Assembly: GCF_965655635.1 (NCBI RefSeq)
Contig: NZ_CBFHHE010000006.1
Coordinates: 1-64,000 of the forward strand
DNA length: 64,000 nt
Direction: 5' to 3'
DNA from: Nereida sp965655635
GTDB lineage: Bacteria; Pseudomonadota; Alphaproteobacteria; Rhodobacterales; Rhodobacteraceae
Part shown: piece by piece, positions 41,658 through 49,664 of the stretch
How the letters are laid out: the number at the start of each line of letters is the position of its first letter
Position numbering within the stretch: position 1 is the stretch's first letter
The notes under the pieces: generated by a model
What the model was told of the DNA's origin: nothing
Seen by the model: the letters and a program-made list of their open reading frames with translations, nothing else
Database searches by the model: none
Position numbers and translations under genes: made by a program

Positions 41658-42601
41658 CCACGTTGGTGTATGGGCTTTGGCAATGCGCGGCCAAATTTCA
41701 CAGTTAATGCCGGGCCTGTCGCGGCAGAGCGTGGCGGTTTGGGTGCAGCGCGTGTTTGAGCGCGAAAACTTGTTGGGTTTTGACCCGTTTGTTGTGGGAA
41801 AACGCGTGTGAAGTAAGCCGCGCTTTCAAAGCCCACGCGTCCTGCGGCCTCTTGTATGCTGATGTTTGTGTCAGCAAACAAACGGTGCGCTTCGTATAGT
41901 TTTGTTAGTTGCAAAAGGCGCGTTGCGGGGACACCGAATTCTGAATTGCAAACGCGAGATAGATGTGTGGCGGTCACACCAAGGGCCTTGGCATAATTAC
42001 TGACCGTGTCCGATGTGCAAAATTTGTCTGCGAGCTGCGTAGTGAAACCTGCCAACAGTGTTGCGGCGGCGGTCGGCTTTACTTGGTCGTTTGGCATTTT
42101 GTTGCGCACCAACCAAACGCCAAGTAACGCTGCTTGGGCCGCTAATGCAGCTTCGTTGGCGGCGTATAAGGTTTGATCCAAGACGTACTTTGTTGGCCGC
42201 TCAACTTCATTCACAAGATTATCCCACAAGCCGTTTAGCACTGATTGTAGTTTGACGTCCGAGACGCGGACATATGCACTGAGAGTTGCCAGGTTTGCCT
42301 CAACGGCACTTGGCAGGGCCATGATTGAGCCGAATGTGGCGGCGCCAAGATCGAGAGCAATGAGGGTGTTTGCAGGCACGAATGCCATAGCCGCGCCTGA
42401 AATTAGGCGTTTACGCCCTCCGATCATGAATGACCCTGCACCTTTCGTGATCCGAATGAATTGCGGCCAAGGAACTGAGTGAGGAAGTGACAACCGCCAT
42501 TGTCCGCCCTGCGTAATCTGGGCAAACGTCCGTGGCCCTACGTGAAATGCAGGTGTCATGGCGGGGTCGGGGACGGTCTGTGCGAGGGATGTCAGTGACA
42601 T
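41654..42601 (-). CDS. AraC-family transcriptional regulator
   Basis: A 315-residue regulator with an N-terminal AraC-binding/cupin-like sensor domain (about residues 1-170) and a C-terminal double helix-turn-helix (about 200-290): SNYAKALGVTATHLSRVCNSEF and ISIQEAAGRVGFESAAYFTRVF. The tail is basic and Pro-rich. The target genes and inducer are unknown. ATG 42601 is preferred to a TTG two codons earlier. It stands between a lytic transglycosylase and miaA without a clear functional link. Confidence 0.9.
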   Translation of the reverse strand: MSLTSLAQTVPDPAMTPAFHVGPRTFAQITQGGQWRLSLPHSVPWPQFIRITKGAGSFMIGGRKRLISGAAMAFVPANTLIALDLGAATFGSIMALPSAVEANLATLSAYVRVSDVKLQSVLNGLWDNLVNEVERPTKYVLDQTLYAANEAALAAQAALLGVWLVRNKMPNDQVKPTAAATLLAGFTTQLADKFCTSDTVSNYAKALGVTATHLSRVCNSEFGVPATRLLQLTKLYEAHRLFADTNISIQEAAGRVGFESAAYFTRVFPQQTGQNPTSFRAQTRAAPKPPRSAATGPALTVKFGRALPKPIHQRG

Positions 42602-42716
42602 AAACAACCGAGAACTAAAAACTAACTACACTGCTACGATGTTCGAAAACTATATTTCTAGCAAGGCTTTTGATCCAATAATAATCAACAGTCGTTCGAT
42701 TTGTGACTATCCCACC

Positions 42717-43595
42717 TTAACCAGTAGGGTCGAGCGGTATCCATTTCCCCATACGTGCGCGAAACCAAGTCCGCTGACGTTTTGCGTATTGCCGCGAAGC
42801 GGTAACCGCCAACGTGCGCGCTTCCTCTAAGCTTAACCCACCTTGCAAATGGCCTATTAACTCCGGTGCACCGATGGCTCTGGCGGACTGATCGGCGGGG
42901 TTCCAAGTGGCGAGATTTCGCTGTGCCTCGTCCAGTGCCCCTTGCGCAAGCATGATGTCAAAACGCCGTTCAATCCGTTCGTTGACCCAGTCTTTTGGGA
43001 CATCGATCAACATTGGATGGCAGTTGGTCAGCGGAACAATCGGCGGTGGGGTGCTGTCTTGCCAGTCGCTTAGTGGGCGGCCTGTGCTTTGAGCAACTTC
43101 CCACGCTCGCGTCACGCGCATCGGGTTCGCAGGATCAATGCGGCTTCTGGTTCTATCGTCGAGTTCAGCCAAAAGCGCGTCAATCCCATCAGTTTCAAGG
43201 CGTTCATTCGCAAGCGCACGAACTGCCGGTGGTGTCGGTGGAATTTCGGCCAAGCCTTCTGTCAGCGCGCGAAAGTTTAAACCGGTGCCGCCGACAATTA
43301 TCAGACGTTCATCCCCCATCAACGCCTTCACATCACGTAGCCATTTACCCACCGAATACGTGCCATTCCCCGCTACATGCCCATATAGAGCGTGCGATGT
43401 TTGTGCCTCATCCTTAACGCTGGGGCGGGCGGTTAACACACGCCAGTTTTCGAACACTTGTAGTGCATCTGCGTTAACAATGATCCCGCCTTTTTGCGCC
43501 GCAATTTCCATTGCTAAGGCGGACTTTCCAGATGCTGTTGCCCCTGCGATCAAAACAGGCAGTTCCGTTGAAAGTGTCTTGATCGTGTCAAACAT
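42717..43595 (-). CDS. miaA: tRNA dimethylallyltransferase
   Basis: Adds the dimethylallyl group to A37 of UNN-reading tRNAs. The 292-residue protein has the P-loop IAGATASGKSALA, the NADALQVFENW substrate region, the IIVGGTGLNFRAL segment and the C-terminal TRQYAKRQRTWFR signature. It is divergent from pyrH. An open antisense frame extends pyrH upstream across this gene, but it is not coding. Confidence 0.96.
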   Translation of the reverse strand: MFDTIKTLSTELPVLIAGATASGKSALAMEIAAQKGGIIVNADALQVFENWRVLTARPSVKDEAQTSHALYGHVAGNGTYSVGKWLRDVKALMGDERLIIVGGTGLNFRALTEGLAEIPPTPPAVRALANERLETDGIDALLAELDDRTRSRIDPANPMRVTRAWEVAQSTGRPLSDWQDSTPPPIVPLTNCHPMLIDVPKDWVNERIERRFDIMLAQGALDEAQRNLATWNPADQSARAIGAPELIGHLQGGLSLEEARTLAVTASRQYAKRQRTWFRARMGKWIPLDPTG

Positions 43596-43686
43596 GAAAA
43601 TGCGCGCCTTTTGGTCATTGAACCGGCGGGCGGTTTACTCCATTTTGGCGCAAAGACAAAGTGCAAGCGATCGCGGGAGAAAGCAC

Positions 43687-44406
43687 ATGGCCGATGGAAC
43701 CACGTTTAAGCGGGTTATGCTAAAAATCTCAGGCGAGGCGCTGATGGGCGACCAGGGATTTGGGCTGCATCCGCCGACGGTGGAGCGTATCGCTCGCGAG
43801 GTGCAGACCGTTCATGAGATGGGCGTCGAGATTTGCATGGTGATCGGTGGGGGCAATATTTTTCGCGGTCTACAAGGCTCTGCCCAAGGGATGGAGCGGA
43901 CAACGGCCGACTATATGGGGATGCTGGCGACTGTAATGAATGCTCTTGCGATGCAATCTGCTCTTGAGGGGCACGGCATCCATACTCGGGTTATTTCGGC
44001 GATCACGATGAACGAAGTGGCGGAGCCTTACATCCGCCGCCGCGCCGTTCGCCACCTCGAGAAAAAGCGCGTTTGTATTTTTGCAGCCGGCACGGGCAAC
44101 CCCTATTTCACAACAGATACGGCTGCGACTTTGCGCGCAAACGAGATGTCTTGCGAGGCGATCTTTAAGGGCACCAAAGTTGATGGCGTCTATGACAAAG
44201 ATCCCGCAAAACACGATGATGCAGTGCGCTACGACAATGTCACATATGATGATGTTCTCGCCAAACGCCTGAATGTTATGGACGCCAGTGCGATTGCTTT
44301 GGCGCGCGACAACAGCCTGCCCATTATTGTCTTCAGCCTTGATGAACCCGGTGGCTTCCGCGGCATTCTGGCGGGTGAGGGGACTTATACGCGGGTCCAT
44401 CAATAA
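43687..44406 (+). CDS. pyrH: Uridylate kinase
   Basis: Phosphorylates UMP to UDP. The 239-residue protein has FKRVMLKISGEALMG at the start, the VIGGGNIFRG nucleotide loop, ERTTADYMGMLATVMNAL and the TGNPYFTTDTAATLRA block. It opens the long envelope and translation cluster pyrH-frr-uppS-cdsA-dxr-rseP-bamA-skp-fabZ-lpxA-lpxI-lpxB. A 126-base gap separates it from frr. Confidence 0.97.
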   Translation: MADGTTFKRVMLKISGEALMGDQGFGLHPPTVERIAREVQTVHEMGVEICMVIGGGNIFRGLQGSAQGMERTTADYMGMLATVMNALAMQSALEGHGIHTRVISAITMNEVAEPYIRRRAVRHLEKKRVCIFAAGTGNPYFTTDTAATLRANEMSCEAIFKGTKVDGVYDKDPAKHDDAVRYDNVTYDDVLAKRLNVMDASAIALARDNSLPIIVFSLDEPGGFRGILAGEGTYTRVHQ

Positions 44407-44532
44407 CGTCTCACTGGGACTAATTGCGCGCTGGATCGTGACGCGCTGCAGGCGCCTTAATCACAACACTGGATTGCAATGCCCTTCCAAGGTATAGCTT
44501 AGAAAACAAACCGTTAATAAACGAGCAAACAC

Positions 44533-45096
44533 ATGTCCGACGATTTTCTTCTTGATACTGATGACCTTGAGCGCCGGATGGACGGTGCAATCGCAAATTT
44601 GCGGGTTGAATTTGCATCTTTGCGCACGGGCCGTGCCTCTGGCTCAATGCTTGAGCCGGTCATGGTAGACGCCTACGGCTCCATGACGCCGATTAACCAA
44701 GTGGGAACGGTCAATGTGCCCGAGCCGCGCATGGTTACGATTAACGTTTGGGACAAAGGCCTTGTAGGTAAAGTCGAAAAGGCGATCCGTGAAAGTGGCC
44801 TTGGGATCAACCCTCAGCTGAACGGCACGATCATCATGCTGCCGATCCCCGAGCTGAACGAAGAGCGACGCCGCGAGCTTACCAAAGTTGCGGGCTCTTA
44901 CGCCGAGAACGCCCGTGTCAGTGTACGCAACATTCGACGTGACGGTATGGACCAAATCAAAAAGGCCAAGAACGACGGCATGTCTGAAGATGATCAAAAG
45001 CTTTGGGAATCCGAGGTGCAGGAAATGACCGATAAGTTTATCAAGGCGGTCGATGAAGCGCTTGAAGTAAAACAAGCAGAGATCATGCAAGTTTAG
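44533..45096 (+). CDS. frr: Ribosome recycling factor
   Basis: Splits post-termination ribosomes together with EF-G. The 187-residue protein is all helix plus a small beta domain: the helices contain RRMDGAIANLRVEFASLRTG, the central part has VPEPRMVTINVWDK and INPQLNGTIIMLPIPE, and the C-terminus is helical (EMTDKFIKAVDEALEVKQ). Slightly shorter genes exist elsewhere, but this length is normal. Confidence 0.97.
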   Translation: MSDDFLLDTDDLERRMDGAIANLRVEFASLRTGRASGSMLEPVMVDAYGSMTPINQVGTVNVPEPRMVTINVWDKGLVGKVEKAIRESGLGINPQLNGTIIMLPIPELNEERRRELTKVAGSYAENARVSVRNIRRDGMDQIKKAKNDGMSEDDQKLWESEVQEMTDKFIKAVDEALEVKQAEIMQV

Positions 45097-45146
45097 TATT
45101 ATCAATGGGTTGCGCTACGTAGCGAATATCTGAGGAGATTTCAGGG

Positions 45147-45911
45147 ATGTCTGAAAACGCACAACAAGGGCCCAAGCACGTTGCCGTCATTATGGACGGT
45201 AACGGTAGATGGGCGACCATGCGTGGTCGTCCGCGGCTTTTTGGTCATCATGCAGGCGCAAAACGGGTCAAGGAAATTGTGCGGGCATGTCCAGATGTTG
45301 GCGTGAAATACCTTACCATTTTTGCGTTCTCCACGGAGAATTGGAAGCGTACGCAGACTGAAGTTTCGGGGCTGATGAAGCTTTTTCGGCGCTATATTTT
45401 GCGCGAAGCGAATGATTTGTTAGCAGAAGGTGTCCGTGTTCGCTTTATCGGTGATCGAGCACGTCTTGACACAAAACTTGTAAAGATGATGGATCAGCTT
45501 GAGCTGTTAACAAGCGCCAACAGCAAAGTGCACCTCACGATTGCGTTGAACTATGGTGGTCGCGATGAGGTTGCACGCGCGACGAAGCGGCTGGCTGCAG
45601 ATGTGCAGGCTGGTGCTTTGCTGCCCGGTGATGTGGATGAAGAAACGCTGCCGCGCTACCTTGATACACGTTTCTTGCCGGACCCTGATCTTGTGATCCG
45701 CACAAGTGGTGAAGCCCGCATTTCTAATTTTCTGTTGTGGCAGTCCGCATACTCGGAATACGAATTTATCGATACCTTGTGGCCGGACTTCACCAAAAAT
45801 ATCTTTGCGGATGTGGTGGCCTCGTATGGTGGCCGGTCTCGCCGATTTGGCGGTGTTTCGGAACCAAATAAGGCATCAACACCCCTGACCAAAGCCCTAA
45901 CCGAGACCTAG
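45147..45911 (+). CDS. uppS: Undecaprenyl diphosphate synthase (isoprenyl transferase)
   Basis: Builds the lipid carrier for peptidoglycan and other polymers from farnesyl diphosphate and IPP. The 254-residue protein has the catalytic VAVIMDGNGRWA, GHHAGAKRVKEIVR, TIFAFSTENWKR and the C-terminal PDPDLVIRTSGEARISNFLL motif. A TGAGGAG-like binding site precedes its ATG. cdsA starts seven bases after its stop. Confidence 0.97.
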   Translation: MSENAQQGPKHVAVIMDGNGRWATMRGRPRLFGHHAGAKRVKEIVRACPDVGVKYLTIFAFSTENWKRTQTEVSGLMKLFRRYILREANDLLAEGVRVRFIGDRARLDTKLVKMMDQLELLTSANSKVHLTIALNYGGRDEVARATKRLAADVQAGALLPGDVDEETLPRYLDTRFLPDPDLVIRTSGEARISNFLLWQSAYSEYEFIDTLWPDFTKNIFADVVASYGGRSRRFGGVSEPNKASTPLTKALTET

Positions 45912-45917
45912 CCTGCA

Positions 45918-46721
45918 ATGATGCCGACCAAAACTGATGCCGCCAAATGGGATGATTTAAAGACCCGTACACTTTCTGGCATTGGAATGGCCGTTGTTGG
46001 TGTGGCGGGAATTGTTGCAGGTGGCGTCTGGTATCAGATGCTCACGGTGTTTGTGACGGCCGTGATGGTTTGGGAAGTTGCAATGATGATCCAACCTGAC
46101 CGGCCAACCTCTGGCATGTTAGCGGCGGCTTTAACGGCATCCGTTTTGTCGGGGTTGCTTGCCAGTGACTACCACGTGTTTTTACCGCTTTTGCTGATCC
46201 CACCGGTCTTTTTGGCGTTGTCGCTGAAAACCGAGCGGCTCGCTGGTTTTTGTTTTGCTTTGGGAATTCTGCTTGCAGGATGGGGCCTTGTTCATTTCCG
46301 CGAGACTTATGGCACCGTGTGGACCCTTTGGTTGGTCAGTGTTGTGATCGTCACAGACATTGGTGGATATTTTGCTGGCCGCACGTTTGGCGGGCCTAAA
46401 TTTTGGCCAAGCGTTAGTCCGAAAAAGACATGGTCAGGAACTGTTGCGGGCTGGGGCCTGTCGGCGCTGATGGGCTATGTTTTTGCGGTTAATACCGACG
46501 CAGGTGCGGCTCTTCCCATCATTTCTGTAGCGCTTAGTTTTGCAGGCCAGATGGGTGATGTCGCCGAAAGTGCACTTAAACGGCGGATGGATGTAAAAGA
46601 CAGTTCCACGCTTATTCCCGGCCATGGGGGTCTGTTTGACCGGTTCGATGCGCTGTTGGGTGCATCCCTTGTAATGCTATTGGTCGCGATGGTGCTTGAT
46701 GTGCCGGGAGTTGCATTTTGA
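45918..46721 (+). CDS. cdsA: Phosphatidate cytidylyltransferase
   Basis: Makes CDP-diacylglycerol from phosphatidate and CTP, the branch point of phospholipid synthesis. The 267-residue membrane protein has about seven hydrophobic helices. The C-terminal signature DSSTLIPGHGGLFDRFDALL carries the catalytic acidic residues. Two adjacent ATGs begin it; the second is also possible. The stop overlaps the dxr start (TTGA). Confidence 0.96.
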   Translation: MMPTKTDAAKWDDLKTRTLSGIGMAVVGVAGIVAGGVWYQMLTVFVTAVMVWEVAMMIQPDRPTSGMLAAALTASVLSGLLASDYHVFLPLLLIPPVFLALSLKTERLAGFCFALGILLAGWGLVHFRETYGTVWTLWLVSVVIVTDIGGYFAGRTFGGPKFWPSVSPKKTWSGTVAGWGLSALMGYVFAVNTDAGAALPIISVALSFAGQMGDVAESALKRRMDVKDSSTLIPGHGGLFDRFDALLGASLVMLLVAMVLDVPGVAF

Positions 46722-47890
46722 AACGGGTGAGCATCTTCGGTGCGACCGGAAGTATCGGCCAAAACACGATTGATTTGATCCGCCGCGCTCATGACGAATA
46801 TCAGGTTGTTGCGCTGTCGGGTGGCGCAAACATAAAGCAGCTGGCTCAAGATGCTATTGAGCTTGGGGCAGAGGTAGCAGTCACATGTTATGACGCGCGC
46901 CTTGATGAATTGCGCAGCGCGCTTGCCGGAAGCGGCGTTGAGGCGCAGGCAGGCTCAAACGCGATCAAAGAGGCGGCAGCGCGCCCTGCAGATTGGATTA
47001 TGTCGGCAATTGTTGGTGTTGCTGGCCTTGTTCCAAGCCTTGAGGCCGTAAAACAAGGCGCTACGCTGGCGTTGGCAAACAAAGAATCCCTTGTCGCTGC
47101 GGGCCCGTTACTGATGCGATTGGCGCGCGAAAATAATGCGATCATTCTGCCTGTTGATAGCGAACACTCAGGTGTTTTTCAGGCGTTGATTGGTGAGGAG
47201 GTGTCTGCTGTTGAGCGTGTTATAATCACTGCTAGCGGGGGCGCTTTTCGCGATTGGCCTATCGATAAAATTAGGACAGCGACTGTTGTAGATGCGTCAA
47301 GTCATCCAAATTGGGACATGGGGCAGCGGATCACCATTGATAGCGCTTCAATGTTTAATAAGTCTTTAGAACTTATTGAAGCCAAAGAGTTTTTTGGCGT
47401 TTCGCCGTCGCAAATTGAGACACTTGTCCACCCTGAGAGCATGATCCATGCGCTCGTTGGTTTTAATGATGGGGCGCTGATGGCCCATGTGGGTCCGCCT
47501 GATATGCGTCATGCGATCGGGTTTGCGCTTCACTGGCCTGAACGGCGCAAGCTGCCTGTTGAGCGGCTCGATCTGGCCAAGATTGGATCATTCACATTTC
47601 GCGCCCCAGACGAAGCACGATATCCCGCCCTAAGGCTTGCCCGCGAGGTGATGGAGCTTGGTGGGCTGTCAGGCGCCGTGTTCAACGGCGCCAAAGAGCG
47701 CGCACTTGATCATTTTATTGCTGGTAACATCGGCTTTTTGGATATGGCGCAGGTCGTTGAACAAGTGCTGAGCCAAATGGACGCAGACAATCGCCTCAGA
47801 AATGCCGATATCACCCTTGATACGGTGCAGTCCGCAGACCAAATGGCAAGGCAGATCGCGGATATCAAAAGCAAAGCTGCAGCCGCGTAA
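46718..47890 (+). CDS. dxr: 1-deoxy-D-xylulose 5-phosphate reductoisomerase
   Basis: Second step of the MEP isoprenoid pathway, NADPH-dependent. The 390-residue protein starts KRVSIFGATGSIGQNTIDL, a Rossmann motif, then LANKESLVAAG, PVDSEHSGVFQAL with metal ligands, ASGGAFRD and NWDMGQRITIDSASMFNK. The start is TTG in an overlap with the cdsA stop; a GTG nine bases later would clip the first strand, so TTG is preferred. It supplies precursors used by uppS in the same cluster. Confidence 0.95.
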   Translation: MKRVSIFGATGSIGQNTIDLIRRAHDEYQVVALSGGANIKQLAQDAIELGAEVAVTCYDARLDELRSALAGSGVEAQAGSNAIKEAAARPADWIMSAIVGVAGLVPSLEAVKQGATLALANKESLVAAGPLLMRLARENNAIILPVDSEHSGVFQALIGEEVSAVERVIITASGGAFRDWPIDKIRTATVVDASSHPNWDMGQRITIDSASMFNKSLELIEAKEFFGVSPSQIETLVHPESMIHALVGFNDGALMAHVGPPDMRHAIGFALHWPERRKLPVERLDLAKIGSFTFRAPDEARYPALRLAREVMELGGLSGAVFNGAKERALDHFIAGNIGFLDMAQVVEQVLSQMDADNRLRNADITLDTVQSADQMARQIADIKSKAAAA

Positions 47891-47938
47891 TTTATCTAAC
47901 GCACCAATAAAAAGCGTGCAGATCGGGCGAATAACATC

Positions 47939-49267
47939 ATGGATTTAGCAAGTCTTATCAGTGAGTTTGGCGGCATCGCCTATACGCTATTGGCATTTGT
48001 TGTGGCGCTTTCCGTGATTGTCGCGATCCACGAGTACGGCCATTATATTGTGGGCCGTTGGTCAGGCATTCATGCAGAGGTATTTAGCCTTGGCTTTGGG
48101 CCGGTGCTCTATTCACGGGTGGATCGGCGCGGCACTAAATGGCAGATCGCGGCACTGCCGTTTGGCGGGTACGTCAAGTTTCTTGGTGATGCAAACGCTG
48201 CTTCCGTTGGAAGCGCTGATGGTGAGGCAGCCCCTGCGCGCAACACAATGGCGGGCGCGCCTTTGTGGGCACGCTCTGCCACCGTCGCCGCAGGGCCGTT
48301 TTTCAACTTTGCGCTGTCGATCCTGATTTTTGCTGGTGTGATTTTATGGGATGGCAAAGCTGCGGATCCGTTGACCATCGCTGAACTGCCCTCGTTGCCG
48401 CCCAAAATGCAGCAGGGGCTTCAGGACGGTGATGCGTTGATTGAAATAAACGGCTCTGATGTGACGACAACAGAAAAGTTCGCGGCTACATTCCGCTCGC
48501 TCCCCAACGAGCCGACCCTCGACTATGTGGTTGAGCGGGACGGCGTCCAAATTGAGGTTTCAGGGCCATATCCATCGGTCCCAATCGTGACCAGTCTGGC
48601 GCCGAAGTCAGCGGCGCTGTCTGTGAACATGAAAATCGATGACGTGATCACGGCGATAAACGGGTCTCCTGTTTTTGCCTCGGATCAGGTGATGGCGGCT
48701 GTTGTGGCGTCCGAAGGCGCGCCATTGCTGTTGGACGTCTGGCGTGATGGCCAGTCAATGCAATTTACGCTGGTCCCACGGCCGCGCGACACGCCGCTTG
48801 CAGACGGAACGTTCGAGCGCCGTTGGATGATTGGCATCGGGATGGGCTGGTTTTTTGAGCCAAAAACAGAACCCGTAGGAATAGGGGAAGCGGTGACTGA
48901 TGGCGTGCGGCTAACATGGGGTGTGATCACCGGCAGTTTGAACGGACTTAAACAAGTTATCACTGGTGCGATCAGCACGTGTAACTTGAACGGCCCCGTT
49001 GGTATTGCCCAAACATCCGGCGCGATGGCCAGCCAAGGGGGGCAGAGCTTTATTTGGTTTATCGCATTTCTATCTACGGCCGTCGGGCTTTTGAACCTGT
49101 TTCCGATCCCAGTTCTGGATGGCGGGCATTTGGTATTCCACGCGTATGAGGCGATCACTGGACGGCAGCCGTCAGCGCGGGCGCTCGAGATATTCATGGC
49201 CGCAGGACTGACGTTGTTGTTGGGTCTGATGGTGTTTGCCTTGGGGCATGATATTTTTTGCACCTGA
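47939..49267 (+). CDS. rseP: RseP-type site-2 intramembrane metalloprotease
   Basis: A 442-residue membrane protease that releases envelope-stress sigma factors by cutting anti-sigma proteins. It has the zinc motif in VAIHEYGHYIVGR within the first membrane segment, tandem PDZ-like domains (about residues 130-300; GLQDGDALIEINGSDV and NMKIDDVITAINGSPV), and the second zinc-site motif LLNLFPIPVLDGGHLVF. It precedes bamA as in most proteobacteria, with an intervening gap of about 400 bases. Confidence 0.95.
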   Translation: MDLASLISEFGGIAYTLLAFVVALSVIVAIHEYGHYIVGRWSGIHAEVFSLGFGPVLYSRVDRRGTKWQIAALPFGGYVKFLGDANAASVGSADGEAAPARNTMAGAPLWARSATVAAGPFFNFALSILIFAGVILWDGKAADPLTIAELPSLPPKMQQGLQDGDALIEINGSDVTTTEKFAATFRSLPNEPTLDYVVERDGVQIEVSGPYPSVPIVTSLAPKSAALSVNMKIDDVITAINGSPVFASDQVMAAVVASEGAPLLLDVWRDGQSMQFTLVPRPRDTPLADGTFERRWMIGIGMGWFFEPKTEPVGIGEAVTDGVRLTWGVITGSLNGLKQVITGAISTCNLNGPVGIAQTSGAMASQGGQSFIWFIAFLSTAVGLLNLFPIPVLDGGHLVFHAYEAITGRQPSARALEIFMAAGLTLLLGLMVFALGHDIFCT

Positions 49268-49348
49268 TGCTTGCCGTTTGATGCGCGCCGTTCGGCATTG
49301 CGTGGACGGATATTTGACATAGGCGAAGATGGCTCTTGGTTCATCTCG

Positions 49349-49377
49349 CTTAATTTCGGCCTTATTTAGCTTATAAT
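49349..49377 (+). promoter_or_regulatory. Candidate sigma-70 promoter before a 43-residue peptide
   Basis: A perfect TATAAT (49372-49377) stands 17 bases after CTTAAT (49349-49354), a poor -35. It lies about 48 bases before the small gene's ATG and may also serve bamA. Confidence 0.4.
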
Positions 49378-49424
49378 AACATCAAGAGCGCGCGTGTGTA
49401 TGTTCATGATTTCAGGGGGCATCT

Positions 49425-49556
49425 ATGCAAACAATTCATCAATCATATTGCAGCATGCGCCTGGTTTTGGACCTGCATTGGGACCGTGCGCTCTATCTTG
49501 CAACAATCGCTGCTGCCCTTTGGGCAGGCAGTGTGATTGGAAGCGTTTCACAGTAG
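49425..49556 (+). CDS. 43-residue membrane peptide
   Basis: Starts ATG behind AGGGGG (seven to eight bases upstream). The peptide begins with a polar, His-rich MQTIHQSYCSMRL, then a hydrophobic span of about 20 residues (LYLATIAAALWAGSVIG). It is encoded in the gap between rseP and bamA with a perfect -10 before it and a hairpin directly after the stop, so it may be a separate small transcription unit. No known family is recognised; a role in envelope biology is guessed from position only. Confidence 0.6.
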   Translation: MQTIHQSYCSMRLVLDLHWDRALYLATIAAALWAGSVIGSVSQ

Positions 49557-49578
49557 TGATCACGGCCCACATGATCAC
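49556..49578 (+). terminator. Hairpin after the 43-residue peptide gene
   Basis: GTGATCA (49556-49562) and TGATCAC (49572-49578) pair around a nine-base loop, followed by CTTTTG. It may be a weak terminator for the small gene upstream of bamA. Confidence 0.4.
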
Positions 49579-49664
49579 CTTTTGCGGGCTGTCAGATCGT
49601 TTTGACATCATGCTTTAGAAAGGATATTTCTGGCATCAGATTTTAGGTTTGCTGGGGATAGCTA

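Noticed and set aside
43138..43686. N-terminal extension of the pyrH frame
   Set aside because: It is antisense to miaA; the normal pyrH start is ATG 43687.
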